DNA from: Gangjinia marincola
GTDB lineage: Bacteria > Bacteroidota > Bacteroidia > Flavobacteriales > Flavobacteriaceae
NCBI RefSeq assembly: GCF_039523415.1
Contig: NZ_BAAAFG010000005.1
Location: 62,001-126,000, forward strand
Length of the DNA stretch: 64,000 nucleotides
Direction of reading: 5' to 3'
Both the position numbers and the translations under genes were made by a program. Under the pieces are notes generated by a model. That model did not search any database, was not told where the DNA came from, and was given only the letters and a program-made list of their open reading frames with translations. Of the stretch, positions 34,637 to 43,032 are shown piece by piece. Within the stretch, counting starts at the first letter, position 1. Each line of letters begins with the position of its first letter.

Positions 34637-35095
34637 ATGAAAAAACATGGACTCATGCTGGTAGTTTTTCTTTCAGCAGTATTAGCTTTACAAGCTCAGG
34701 ATCCTTTTTTACAAAAGGGTGATCTTGCAAAAGATGAACAAGCCAGAGAATTAGTTAAAAAATACGATGCTGAGCTGGGCTTACGCGCAGAACAGCGGAT
34801 GAAGATGGCAATTAAGATTGAAGAATTTTTAATCGATCGTGAAAATGTGATGAATAGTCGCAAGACTGAAGAAGCTAAACTTGACGCACTATATGAATTA
34901 CAAAAGGCAGAAGAAGCTTCAATGCGCAATATTCTTACCGGAAATCAATATCCTCTTTACCTCGAAGTAAGAGAAAAAATACAACCGCTTAAAATGGTGA
35001 ACAATGAAGAAAAGAAGTCTTCGAGTAAATCCATGAAGAAGAAGAACGATTTGAGAAAAATGGACGAAGATGAAATGAAACGTAAGCAACAGTAG
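34637..35095 (+). CDS. Secreted charged coiled-coil protein, unknown
   Basis: A 152-residue exported protein. A signal peptide (MKKHGLMLVVFLSAVLALQAQ) precedes a Lys/Glu-rich helical region (about 25-130) and a very basic tail with KSSSKSMKKKNDLRKM and EMKRKQQ. No family is recognised. The composition suggests a periplasmic helical protein. It lies in the same run as the nitroreductase and SDR and overlaps the deaminase start by 1 nt. Confidence 0.72.
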   Translation: MKKHGLMLVVFLSAVLALQAQDPFLQKGDLAKDEQARELVKKYDAELGLRAEQRMKMAIKIEEFLIDRENVMNSRKTEEAKLDALYELQKAEEASMRNILTGNQYPLYLEVREKIQPLKMVNNEEKKSSSKSMKKKNDLRKMDEDEMKRKQQ

Positions 35096-35547
35096 TGATT
35101 AGACGTTCTCATGAGGATTACATGCGTATGGCAATATCACTTGCATACGAAGGAAAACAAGCGATAGGCGGAGCCCCTTTTGGGGCTGTTGTCGTTTTAA
35201 ATGATGACGTGATTTCGGCGGCGTACAACCAGGTCAACATACAGAACAATTGTCTTTTGCACGCTGAAACATACGCTATTCAGCAGGCTTGTAAACGCCT
35301 ACGATCAAAAGATTTGTCACAGTGTATTCTCTACACCAGTTGTGAACCCTGTATGATGTGCTTGGGAGCAAGTTACTGGGCAGGATTTAAAAAAATTTAT
35401 TTTGGTGCTTCGGCTGGGGATGCCAAAAAAGCCGGATATCAATATGCTAACATGTATTATAACTCAACTGAAGAAAAACGTCGTGAGGAATTTAACCTTC
35501 ATCAACTTTTGCGCGATGAGGCACTTCAGGTTTGGGGGAATGACTAA
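35095..35547 (+). CDS. Nucleoside/base deaminase (CMP/dCMP deaminase family)
   Basis: A 150-residue zinc deaminase. The zinc site is HAETYAI (HAE) plus SCEPCMMCLGASYWAG (PCxxC), the signature of guanine and cytosine deaminase-like enzymes. It deaminates a purine or pyrimidine base; guanine is a frequent substrate for this branch. The GTG start at 35095 overlaps the upstream TAG by 1 nt; an ATG nine codons in (MRMAISLAYEGK) is an alternative. Confidence 0.9.
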   Translation: MIRRSHEDYMRMAISLAYEGKQAIGGAPFGAVVVLNDDVISAAYNQVNIQNNCLLHAETYAIQQACKRLRSKDLSQCILYTSCEPCMMCLGASYWAGFKKIYFGASAGDAKKAGYQYANMYYNSTEEKRREEFNLHQLLRDEALQVWGND

Positions 35548-35582
35548 GATTTAATATTACAACGAACTAACTAATACCAATT

Positions 35583-36434
35583 ATGTCTGAAAATACAACT
35601 GATAAAGTAGACGAGGGTTTAGAAGATACCGAAAAGAACCATTCGTCTGAGGAGGGTCATATGCGTTCACATGGTGAAATTTTAAACACTCAAATTAGTG
35701 AAGGAATTGAAACCTATGAGCAAAGTAATTCAAGTATATTTTTAAGTTCTCTTACGGCGGGATTGGAAATAGGCTTTAGTTATATCCTTTTATGTGTAGT
35801 AGTGTTCTTTTTTAGAGATCGTGTAGCAGATGATACGATATGGAAGTTAACTGCATTTGTATACCCTGTGGGATTCATTTTGATCGTATTAGGGAAATCA
35901 ATTTTATTTACAGAACAAACCTCACTGTTATTTTTACCCGTACTTAATAAGAAAAAAACTGTTGGGCAGCTACTTAAATTATGGGGAGTGGTTATTGCCG
36001 GTAATTTAGTAGGTGGATTTATTATGGCAGGAGTTGCGATATTATTGGGTCCCGCCTTGGGTCTTTTTGATTTTGAAGCAATTGAGAAAATTGCGAAGCA
36101 CGTTTCACATTATTCGGCAACCGTTATTATGGGTAGTGCAATTTTAGCTGGATGGTTGATGGGGCTTTTGTCATGGTTATTGACCTCTGCCGATAGTACG
36201 ATTAGTAGAATAGTAATTATTTACTTAGTGACCGCGGTCATTGGTGCTACCGGATTACACCATAGCATCGTGGGTAATATCGAAGTGTTCGCAGGCATGG
36301 TCACTTCTGGCAAAGTTGGATTTAATGACTACGCAATATTTCAAAGTATAGCGCTCATAGGCAACGCGATTGGCGGAGTCGTTTTTGTAGCCGTATTGAA
36401 ATACACCTCTTTTGCATATAATTTTACACGATGA
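35583..36434 (+). CDS. Formate/nitrite transporter (FNT) family channel
   Basis: A 283-residue membrane channel of the FNT family. A 55-residue acidic cytoplasmic N-tail precedes six hydrophobic helices (about 62-270). GNLVGGFIMAGVAILLG and LHHSIVGNIEVFAGM match FNT pore and re-entrant regions. It moves small monovalent anions such as formate, nitrite or acetate; the specific substrate is unknown. It is 3 bp upstream of a small acidic protein gene. Confidence 0.9.
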   Translation: MSENTTDKVDEGLEDTEKNHSSEEGHMRSHGEILNTQISEGIETYEQSNSSIFLSSLTAGLEIGFSYILLCVVVFFFRDRVADDTIWKLTAFVYPVGFILIVLGKSILFTEQTSLLFLPVLNKKKTVGQLLKLWGVVIAGNLVGGFIMAGVAILLGPALGLFDFEAIEKIAKHVSHYSATVIMGSAILAGWLMGLLSWLLTSADSTISRIVIIYLVTAVIGATGLHHSIVGNIEVFAGMVTSGKVGFNDYAIFQSIALIGNAIGGVVFVAVLKYTSFAYNFTR

Positions 36435-36437
36435 TTT

Positions 36438-36719
36438 ATGGCGGAAAAAGATGAAGAAAAGTCAGATGACTTATATACAGATGCTAATCCTGAAACAACA
36501 GTAGAAGGATTAGGATTTAAAGACAAAGAAACTGCCGAAGAGAGTGTAGATAAATTGAAGCATCTCTTAAAAGAAGAAGTAATCACGCGTGATCATGCGA
36601 AGCAGATTTGTGTCACGATGGAACAGCGTTCCAAGCATCATCCCCATCGTAATGAGGATATGAAGAAGGCAGAAAAGATATACCGTGAATACCTGGAAAA
36701 ACTCAAAAATAACGATTAG
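36438..36719 (+). CDS. Small charged protein downstream of FNT gene
   Basis: A 93-residue hydrophilic protein with no signal peptide or membrane segment. The central part (GLGFKDKETAEESVDKLKHLLKEE) is helical, and the C-terminal half is charged and His-rich (QRSKHHPHRNEDMKKAEKIYREYLEKLKNND). The family is not recognised. The 3-bp spacing suggests co-expression with the FNT channel. Confidence 0.72.
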   Translation: MAEKDEEKSDDLYTDANPETTVEGLGFKDKETAEESVDKLKHLLKEEVITRDHAKQICVTMEQRSKHHPHRNEDMKKAEKIYREYLEKLKNND

Positions 36720-36727
36720 CCTTAGGT

Positions 36728-36844
36728 CTAGGCCGTTTTAGTGTTGGATTTACTACTCGCTTTCTTTTGCTTTCTCTCCTTGTACATGCGGTATGCCTGA
36801 TAACCAACTTGAAAAACAGTGAGCACTCTAAAGAACTTTTTCAT
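36728..36844 (-). CDS. Small basic protein, 38 residues
   Basis: A 38-codon frame, MKKFFRVLTVFQVGYQAYRM followed by YKERKQKKASSKSNTKTA, with a short amphipathic or membrane-associated N-terminus and a basic tail. An A-rich stretch lies upstream of the ATG and its stop is 8 bp from the convergent 93-residue gene. It is too short to assign a family and could be spurious. Confidence 0.5.
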   Translation of the reverse strand: MKKFFRVLTVFQVGYQAYRMYKERKQKKASSKSNTKTA

Positions 36845-36896
36845 GCGTTTTATTTTAAAGGTACATGCATAAAAACGTGTTCACTAAAACTATAAC

Positions 36897-36924
36897 GATC
36901 CTTAACATAAAAATGTTAAGGATC
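36897..36924. repeat. Perfect 12-bp inverted repeat
   Basis: GATCCTTAACAT and its exact reverse complement ATGTTAAGGATC surround a loop of AAAA. No U-run follows on either strand, so it is less likely a terminator than a structural or protein-binding site. Confidence 0.75.
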
Positions 36925-37130
36925 CCTTAGAGACTTCGCAGATAGTAAATTTTTTAATCAGTAAATCTTTACGCTATAGCATTTTAGACTGGCCTCAGGT
37001 TTCAAACAACGTTAGTTACATTGAGACAATGGTATACTTCGGTAATAGAATACGTATTAGTGAAGTGTTCAGGAGTTGTGTAATTTAGTTTTAGTACAGA
37101 GAATATCAAGGTTTGGCATATTTTTCCGCA

Positions 37131-37163
37131 GAAAAAAAAGCACCATTCGTTAAAATAGTGCTT
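37131..37163 (-). terminator. Intrinsic terminator of the ArsC-like/HPF unit
   Basis: On the minus strand an 8-bp stem, AAGCACTA/TGGTGCTT (one G-U pair), with loop TTTTAACGAA is followed by eight T. It lies 23 bp after the stop of the ArsC-like gene. Confidence 0.78.
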
Positions 37164-37185
37164 AGTAATTAGTCGATTCGTAATT

Positions 37186-37593
37186 TTACGGTATTCGTAT
37201 ATCTGCCGAATCACTTTCGATAAGTTTCAGAACATCAGCATATGTTTTTGCCTGTATCGTTTGATCGCCACGAATCAGAATAGGGTAAACCACTATTTCG
37301 GGATGTTTATTGAGTAGTTTAATCGCATCGTGATCATCAGTAAGCTGAATCTCCTTATTCCCGTAAGCTTCTCTAAATATTGGGTGATCTTGTGAAATAA
37401 TATCTCTTAGAGGTTTTCCCAAAAGACTAGAAATTTCTGCCCACTCACTATCTGCCAAGGTTTGATTAGACAAGTCTACAACCTGTAGCACAGCCTTTGA
37501 TGAAGCTGCATAAGCTCTAACTTGCTTGCCAAGGGATGTTTCGGGATTATAGATCAGTGTGATCTGATTATCATCTTTAGCAATGATTCCCAT
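37186..37593 (-). CDS. ArsC/Spx-like protein without cysteine
   Basis: A 135-residue thioredoxin-fold protein of the ArsC/Spx kind, with ITLIYNPETSLGKQVRAYA in place of the usual YxxPxCSxxR motif, LLGKPLRDIISQ and HPEIVVYPILIRGDQ. It contains no cysteine, so it cannot reduce arsenate or act as a thiol switch. It may be a structural or adaptor relative of Spx. It lies 2 bp downstream of the hibernation-factor gene in the same unit. Confidence 0.75.
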   Translation of the reverse strand: MGIIAKDDNQITLIYNPETSLGKQVRAYAASSKAVLQVVDLSNQTLADSEWAEISSLLGKPLRDIISQDHPIFREAYGNKEIQLTDDHDAIKLLNKHPEIVVYPILIRGDQTIQAKTYADVLKLIESDSADIRIP

Positions 37594-37595
37594 AA

Positions 37596-37898
37596 TTAAA
37601 ACGATTTCATTTTTTCCTTACGCTTTTTTAGTTGGCGCGTTAACTCGTTAACACAGGTTTGGATACCGTCTTCGAACGTATTTGTATTGGTATCTGTAAA
37701 CAAACGGGGTCCTGGGGCGCTTAGTCTAATACTGGTGACCATACCGGTATCTGTGCTGGTAGTGTTTTCAGTTTTAAAAAAAACATCTGCACGGATTAGA
37801 AAATCATAATGTTCAAATAGCTTTCCTAATTTTTCTTTTGAAAAGTCTTCAAGGCGTTCACTTTTAGTAACACCGTCATAATTAAAGTTAATCTCCAT
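37596..37898 (-). CDS. HPF/RaiA-type ribosome hibernation factor
   Basis: A 100-residue sigma-54-modulation/HPF-like protein from ATG 37898 (MEINFNYDGVTKSERLEDF). The strand-helix pattern and FKTENTTSTDTGMVTSIRLSAPGPRLFTDTNTNTFEDGIQTCVNELTRQLKKRKEK match the family, which binds the ribosomal decoding centre in stationary phase. It is the short form with no dimerisation tail. An upstream start at 37940 lacks similarity. Confidence 0.88.
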   Translation of the reverse strand: MEINFNYDGVTKSERLEDFSKEKLGKLFEHYDFLIRADVFFKTENTTSTDTGMVTSIRLSAPGPRLFTDTNTNTFEDGIQTCVNELTRQLKKRKEKMKSF

Positions 37899-38036
37899 AG
37901 TTTTATTTTGTTCATCTAAGATACGATAGGATAAAAGCATCCCAAAATCTTAAAGAATAGTTTAACGACATCTTAGCAATTTTTGGCCTTTGAGAAATAA
38001 AGTTACGCCAACAATAATTATTATCAACGCGTATTA

Positions 38037-38996
38037 TTATGCTTCCTGCTTAGGCAGTACGCTACTTTTCTTAGGAATAAAAATAGAGGCTAAAATACCA
38101 CCCACTAACGCTGTGACTATGATCGTCAATGAAAGCCATTCTGGTATTTCAATGTGATGTGATAAAATCATTTTTACTCCTACAAAACCAAGAATAACGA
38201 CCAGGCTATAATTGATAAATCGAAATTTATCCAGCATACGGGCGATCAGAAAATACATCGATCGCAAACCAAGAATTGCTAAGATATTACTGCTAAATAC
38301 AATAAACGGATCTGCAGTAATAGCGAGAATCGCAGGGATACTGTCCAACGCAAAGAGGACATCAGTAAGCTCAATAATAATTAGCGCAACAAAGAGTGGA
38401 GTCGCCATACGAACTCCCATTTTTGTGATAAAAAAGTTGTCCCCGTGTATCGTAGCAGTAAGCGGAAATATCTTTTTAATTCGATTAAAGATAAAGGAGT
38501 TCTTAGGATCAAACTCTGTATCTTTTGACACCAACATTTTGTAAGCCGTGTAGATTAAAAACGCACCAAATACGTAAATAATCCAGCTTACCTGATTGAT
38601 TAATGCCACGCCAAAAACAATCATCAAACCTCTAAATATGATAGCGCCTAAAATTCCCCAAAACAATACCCTGTGTTGATGTAAAGCGGGAATGTTAAAA
38701 GCACTAAAAATTACCGCAATCACAAACACATTATCAATGCTCAAGGATAATTCTATCAAGTACCCTGTAATGTATTTTATTGTAGCTGTTTTGGGAGTAA
38801 TATTCGTAGGATTATCGATAAGTCCGGCATCGAATAAATAATAAATCACACCTGAAAATGCAAGAGCTACTGAAACCCATAGAGTGGTCCATCCCGCCGC
38901 TTCTTTAGTTTCAATAACATGAGCTTTACGATTGAATACGCCTAAATCCAAGGCTAAAAAGAAAATTATAACAACGATAAATCCTGTCCAAATCAT
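38037..38996 (-). CDS. TerC family integral membrane protein
   Basis: A 319-residue TerC/Alx-type protein with eight or nine membrane helices. Family motifs are ELSLSIDNVFVIAVIFSAFNIP, LFVALIIIELTDVLFALDSIPAILAIT and LAILGLRSMYFLIARMLDKF, with conserved membrane Asp residues. Family members export manganese or other metals and are linked to tellurite and pH stress. It starts with ATG at 38996 and is divergent from the serine hydrolase gene. Confidence 0.95.
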   Translation of the reverse strand: MIWTGFIVVIIFFLALDLGVFNRKAHVIETKEAAGWTTLWVSVALAFSGVIYYLFDAGLIDNPTNITPKTATIKYITGYLIELSLSIDNVFVIAVIFSAFNIPALHQHRVLFWGILGAIIFRGLMIVFGVALINQVSWIIYVFGAFLIYTAYKMLVSKDTEFDPKNSFIFNRIKKIFPLTATIHGDNFFITKMGVRMATPLFVALIIIELTDVLFALDSIPAILAITADPFIVFSSNILAILGLRSMYFLIARMLDKFRFINYSLVVILGFVGVKMILSHHIEIPEWLSLTIIVTALVGGILASIFIPKKSSVLPKQEA

Positions 38997-39288
38997 GGCA
39001 CAAAAATAGTAGTACTTATTAATGAATTTCGCACAAAAGACTGTTAATTAATCAATAAGTGATCGCTAATAAAATACTTTTGCGACCGTAGTAGTTTAGC
39101 GACATATTTTTAAACTAAAGTTTAGACTGTGTTATCCATTTTACTAACATAATCATTTTCTGCTCTTATAACAAAAGGGATGACTGATCACAACCTTGGC
39201 CGTAATTTGCAACCAATGTCAATGTAATTTTGTTAATTAAAGTAAGATAGCATTTGCTATACCTATTGTTTTTATTATATTAATTTTT
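38997..39288. promoter_or_regulatory. Divergent intergenic region terC / serine hydrolase 1
   Basis: No gene is seen in 292 bp. A TACTTTTG box on the plus strand (39075-39082) matches TAnnTTTG but would leave a leader of about 200 nt. A 14-bp palindrome, TAAACT-AA-AGTTTA, lies at 39111-39124 and could be an operator. A minus-strand TATTTTTG stands 6 nt before the terC ATG. Confidence 0.4.
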
Positions 39289-40212
39289 ATGAAAAATAAA
39301 ATTATACGTTACCTACTTTCTGCGGTTTTGACGCTTAGTGGCATATTTCAATTTCACGCACAAGAAAATGATTTACCTCTTGATATCCCTGGAGAAATTA
39401 TCAAACTTAAGGATTTGTGCGACGAAACACTTCGCGTAGCACTCACTAAAGAAATAAACAAGAATAAACGCTGGAAGTCCTTAATCGCTAAAAAGAAAAT
39501 GGCTGTTGGAATTGTAGATTTATCAGATCCCGAAGCCATTCAATACGCCGGCATCAATGATAATGTTATGATGTATGCAGCTAGTCTGCCCAAAATTGCT
39601 ATTCTTTTGGCGGTTATGGATGCGGTTGAAGATGGTACACTGGAATATACTGCTGAGTTGAAAAGAGATCTAAGACTTATGATAAGTAAGTCGAATAATC
39701 AGGCTTCTACCAGAAACATTGATCGGGTGGGGTATGAAAAAATAGAAGAAGTACTTCGCGCACCTCGCCATGAACTCTATGATGAAGAAACCGGAGGAGG
39801 ATTATGGGTAGGTAAACGCTATGCTGCCGGAGGGCGAAGATATCCAGATCCTCTCAAAGGACTTAGTCATGCCGCAACAGTAAGACAAGTATGTAGTTTT
39901 TATTACCAGCTGGCTGTAGGTAATTTGATTAGTACAGAGCGATCTGAACAAATGCTGGATATAATGAAAGATCCTGCCTTGCATCATAAATTCGTCAATA
40001 CATTGGATAAGGTAGCTCCTAAAGCCACATTTTACCGAAAGTCTGGCAGTTGGAAGAACTATCACGCAGACTCTGTTTTAGTATGGGGCCCAGAGCGAAA
40101 ATATATCATTGTGGCTTTAGTAGATAACGATTTTGGAGAGCAAATTATTCGAAATTTAGTCAAACCCCTTGAAAAAGTACTCAAAGATTCCCGTTCTTTA
40201 ACCAAGATATAG
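39289..40212 (+). CDS. Exported serine hydrolase, class A beta-lactamase fold (paralogue 1)
   Basis: A 307-residue exported protein. The signal peptide is MKNKIIRYLLSAVLTLSGIFQFHAQ. Beta-lactamase-fold motifs are S99-x-x-K102 (SLPK), the SDN-like S135-N-N and the KTG-like KSG in FYRKSGSW. VGIVDLSDPEAIQYAGINDNVMMYAASLPKIAILLAV aligns with the second hydrolase at 43005-44264, so the two are paralogues. A true beta-lactamase is unlikely, since the omega-loop glutamate is not evident; it may be a peptidase or esterase. It is 12 bp before the transporter gene. Confidence 0.85.
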   Translation: MKNKIIRYLLSAVLTLSGIFQFHAQENDLPLDIPGEIIKLKDLCDETLRVALTKEINKNKRWKSLIAKKKMAVGIVDLSDPEAIQYAGINDNVMMYAASLPKIAILLAVMDAVEDGTLEYTAELKRDLRLMISKSNNQASTRNIDRVGYEKIEEVLRAPRHELYDEETGGGLWVGKRYAAGGRRYPDPLKGLSHAATVRQVCSFYYQLAVGNLISTERSEQMLDIMKDPALHHKFVNTLDKVAPKATFYRKSGSWKNYHADSVLVWGPERKYIIVALVDNDFGEQIIRNLVKPLEKVLKDSRSLTKI

Positions 40213-40224
40213 GTGTGTTAAAGT

Positions 40225-43032
40225 ATGAGGCATTGGATTACTAAATTATTTGATTTAAAAGAAGGTGAGACGCGGATTACGTTGCTAATGCAAGGCTATA
40301 TCTTTTTGCTGATTACGGTTCTTTTAATTGTTAAACCTACTGTAAACGCCGTATTTTTATCACAGTTAGGTGCCTCAAACTTGCCGTGGGCTTTTTTACT
40401 ATTAGCCGTAACAGCAATTATAAGCTCTTATTTTTACACCTTAGCTGTACAACGATTTAGGCTGATTAAGGTCATTCAATGGTCGATTGTATTTTTTAGT
40501 CTCAGTTTTTTTTTACTTTCCTATCTATTGCATCTGGGCGTATTGCCTGGCGGGGTTCTGTATGCGTATTACGTTTTAATTGCACTATTTGCTGTGCTTA
40601 CTACCTCACAATTTTGGCTATTAGGAAATACAATTTACAATGCCAGGGAAGCCAAACGTTTGTTTGGCTTTATTGGTGCAGGAGCCATCGCCGGTGGAAT
40701 AGCCGGGGGATATTTGACCTCTATATTTGTTCCGATTCTTGGTAATGCAAATATGATCATCATTGCAGGAGTCTTGCTTATATCCTGTCTACCAGTGTTG
40801 AATTACATCTATCGGCATAAATTACGTACGATTGTGCGTCAACGTGTTAAGCACAGAGTGGGATTAGAAAAAACTGAAAATGTATCTTCATTTACCATCA
40901 TTAAAAAATCTGGGCATCTCACCTTACTTGCGTCCATCGTTGGAGTAGGGGTGATAGTCGCAAAACTAGTGGATTATCAATTTAGTGATTTTGCCCAAAA
41001 GGAAATTCCAGAAACAGCTCCTTTAACCGCTTTTTTTGGATTCTGGTTTTCTACATTTAATGTGATCGCGCTTTTAATTCAGTTATTTCTTACCAATAAA
41101 ATTTTAAAATATATTGGCGTCACTTCTACACTTCTTCTACTCCCGTTAGGTATAGCGATAGGAAGTTTAATGGTTCTAACAGTACCAGAATTATGGGTGT
41201 TGATCATAATCAAAGGATTAGATGGTAGTTTTAAACAATCCATCCATAAAGCGGCGACAGAGCTTAGTATTTTTCCTATTCCGTATCATTTAAAGAATAA
41301 GGCTAAGTCTTATATTGATGTGGTGGTGGATAGTATAGCAACCGGTATCGCTGGTTTTCTATTGTTGTTTATTGTTAAGCGCCTCAATTTAAGCTCACTC
41401 TACGTTACAGTCATTATTCTTTTCTTCTTGTTTGTATGGTTAGTATTAATATATCGGTTACGAGGGGCTTATTTTAATTCTTTTAGAAAGAACATACAAC
41501 GCGGGATTACAAACGATGGACTAAAAAACAAACGTATTAAATCCCTTTCTGCCGCAAAATATGTATTGCAATCAAAAGATGATCAACAAATAGCACACTT
41601 TTTTAAAAATGCTTCAAAAGAGTTGTTGTTCTTGTTAAAGGGTGACATCATTTTATGCCTTCAAGAATCTTCAGACAAAACAAAGCGTCTTATTATAAAT
41701 GCGTTATATAATTTCAAAAAAAATACAGCCAAAAATGAAGTCATGCAATTGGTTGAGCATTCAAACCCAAACTTGGTTCAGGATGCGCTCAAGTATGAAT
41801 TGACACATACCTCAATTTCGTTTGAGGGTTTCTTCGGAAAATATTTAGATCATACAAAACGTATCGTAAGGGATTCAGCGTTAGTGTTATTAGCTAAATA
41901 CAAAAAGAGAGATAATACATTAGCCTTAAAATTTCAGCTTGACAACAGGATTAAAGCGCAAGCGGAAGAAATCACATTTCAACATCTTTCACACAAAGAC
42001 GATCTTCTGCACATCAATCAGGTTCTTAAGGTTATTGCCCACGCTGAAAAGTCTAACTACTATATTTTGATAACTCAGGCGTCAAAAAGCGAATATACTT
42101 TTTTGGTTAAAGGAGCAATTAAAGCGATGGGAATTAGTAGAAATCACGATTTTATTGATGACCTGCTTCTATTTCTTAGACAGGCTCTTTATGAAAAAGA
42201 GGCAATTCAAGCACTACGTAAATTTGGAGATACGTTAGCAGAGCATATCATAGCGCTGTACACCAATGAAGAACTGAATCCTTTAATGATCAAACATCTA
42301 CCTTCCCTGTTGTTTGGCTTTACGTATAAATTGCCCAAAAAGATTGTTTCAGAATTGCTCTATAGTAAAAAGATTAATTTGAGGTTAGAAACATTCAAAG
42401 CGATTCAACGAAGTCAATCTTATTCTAAACGATTTGATTTCATTAAAAAGGGAGTTATTTCATTAATCTTAAAGGAATGTACTTACTACATGAATACGGC
42501 TATGGTGTTAGAAAAGTTGAGAGAGGATGAAAAAAATAATATTTCACAATCTAGTGAAAATGCAGCTTCCAGGCTTGTCGATATTATCCAAAAACAGCGT
42601 AAGGATAGTTTTGAATTGCTCTTCAAACTACTCAAGATGCATTATGAATCAGCTGACTTAGATATGATTTATACTGCACTTCGACATGGAAATGAAGAGG
42701 CGCAAACCAGTAGTCTTGAACTTTTAGAAAACTTGGTAGAATTCAAATTAAAAAATGAAGTTTTAGGTGTGGTTGATTATCAACTTGATCGAAGTCTGTT
42801 TTCTCAACATGAATCCTTAAAAGCAAACTTTGAGACAACCTCTAAGTGTCTTGCTTTTTTATTAAAGAATAGGGGAGCTGCTGTTAAATCAGCCGTTCTT
42901 GATGTGATTTTAGAACATAAATATGAACGTTTGATCCCTCACGTAAGTAAATTAAAGGAACATCATAATAAAAAAATCTCATTGAAAGCTACGCAAGTAG
43001 TAGATCACTTTGCTGCTTCGGCTAAGGTCTGA
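40225..43032 (+). CDS. ATP/ADP-translocase-like (TLC/Npt) transporter with C-terminal HEAT repeats
   Basis: A 935-residue membrane protein. Residues about 1-425 contain some 12 hydrophobic helices resembling the Npt1/Npt2 (TLC) nucleotide transporter family: FDLKEGETRITLLMQGYIFLL, LLGNTIYNAREAKRLFGFIGAGAIAGGIAGG, LWVLIIIKGLDGSFKQSIHKAATELSIFPIPYHLKNKAKSYIDV. Residues about 430-935 are helical pairs like HEAT repeats. TLC carriers exchange ATP/ADP or other nucleotides; substrate and direction cannot be read here. It is co-transcribed with serine hydrolase 1 and overlaps the convergent serine hydrolase 2 by 28 bp. Confidence 0.85.
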   Translation: MRHWITKLFDLKEGETRITLLMQGYIFLLITVLLIVKPTVNAVFLSQLGASNLPWAFLLLAVTAIISSYFYTLAVQRFRLIKVIQWSIVFFSLSFFLLSYLLHLGVLPGGVLYAYYVLIALFAVLTTSQFWLLGNTIYNAREAKRLFGFIGAGAIAGGIAGGYLTSIFVPILGNANMIIIAGVLLISCLPVLNYIYRHKLRTIVRQRVKHRVGLEKTENVSSFTIIKKSGHLTLLASIVGVGVIVAKLVDYQFSDFAQKEIPETAPLTAFFGFWFSTFNVIALLIQLFLTNKILKYIGVTSTLLLLPLGIAIGSLMVLTVPELWVLIIIKGLDGSFKQSIHKAATELSIFPIPYHLKNKAKSYIDVVVDSIATGIAGFLLLFIVKRLNLSSLYVTVIILFFLFVWLVLIYRLRGAYFNSFRKNIQRGITNDGLKNKRIKSLSAAKYVLQSKDDQQIAHFFKNASKELLFLLKGDIILCLQESSDKTKRLIINALYNFKKNTAKNEVMQLVEHSNPNLVQDALKYELTHTSISFEGFFGKYLDHTKRIVRDSALVLLAKYKKRDNTLALKFQLDNRIKAQAEEITFQHLSHKDDLLHINQVLKVIAHAEKSNYYILITQASKSEYTFLVKGAIKAMGISRNHDFIDDLLLFLRQALYEKEAIQALRKFGDTLAEHIIALYTNEELNPLMIKHLPSLLFGFTYKLPKKIVSELLYSKKINLRLETFKAIQRSQSYSKRFDFIKKGVISLILKECTYYMNTAMVLEKLREDEKNNISQSSENAASRLVDIIQKQRKDSFELLFKLLKMHYESADLDMIYTALRHGNEEAQTSSLELLENLVEFKLKNEVLGVVDYQLDRSLFSQHESLKANFETTSKCLAFLLKNRGAAVKSAVLDVILEHKYERLIPHVSKLKEHHNKKISLKATQVVDHFAASAKV

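Larger units (their letters stand above)
36845..37185. other. 341-bp intergenic region with palindrome and terminator
   Basis: No gene is supported. It holds the perfect GATCCTTAACAT palindrome and, at the right, the terminator of the ArsC-like/HPF unit. Both are listed separately. Confidence 0.6.

Noticed and set aside
39289..40212. True class A beta-lactamase
   Set aside because: SxxK, SxN and KSG are present, but the omega-loop Glu is not evident and the context is not resistance-related; serine hydrolase is the safer call.
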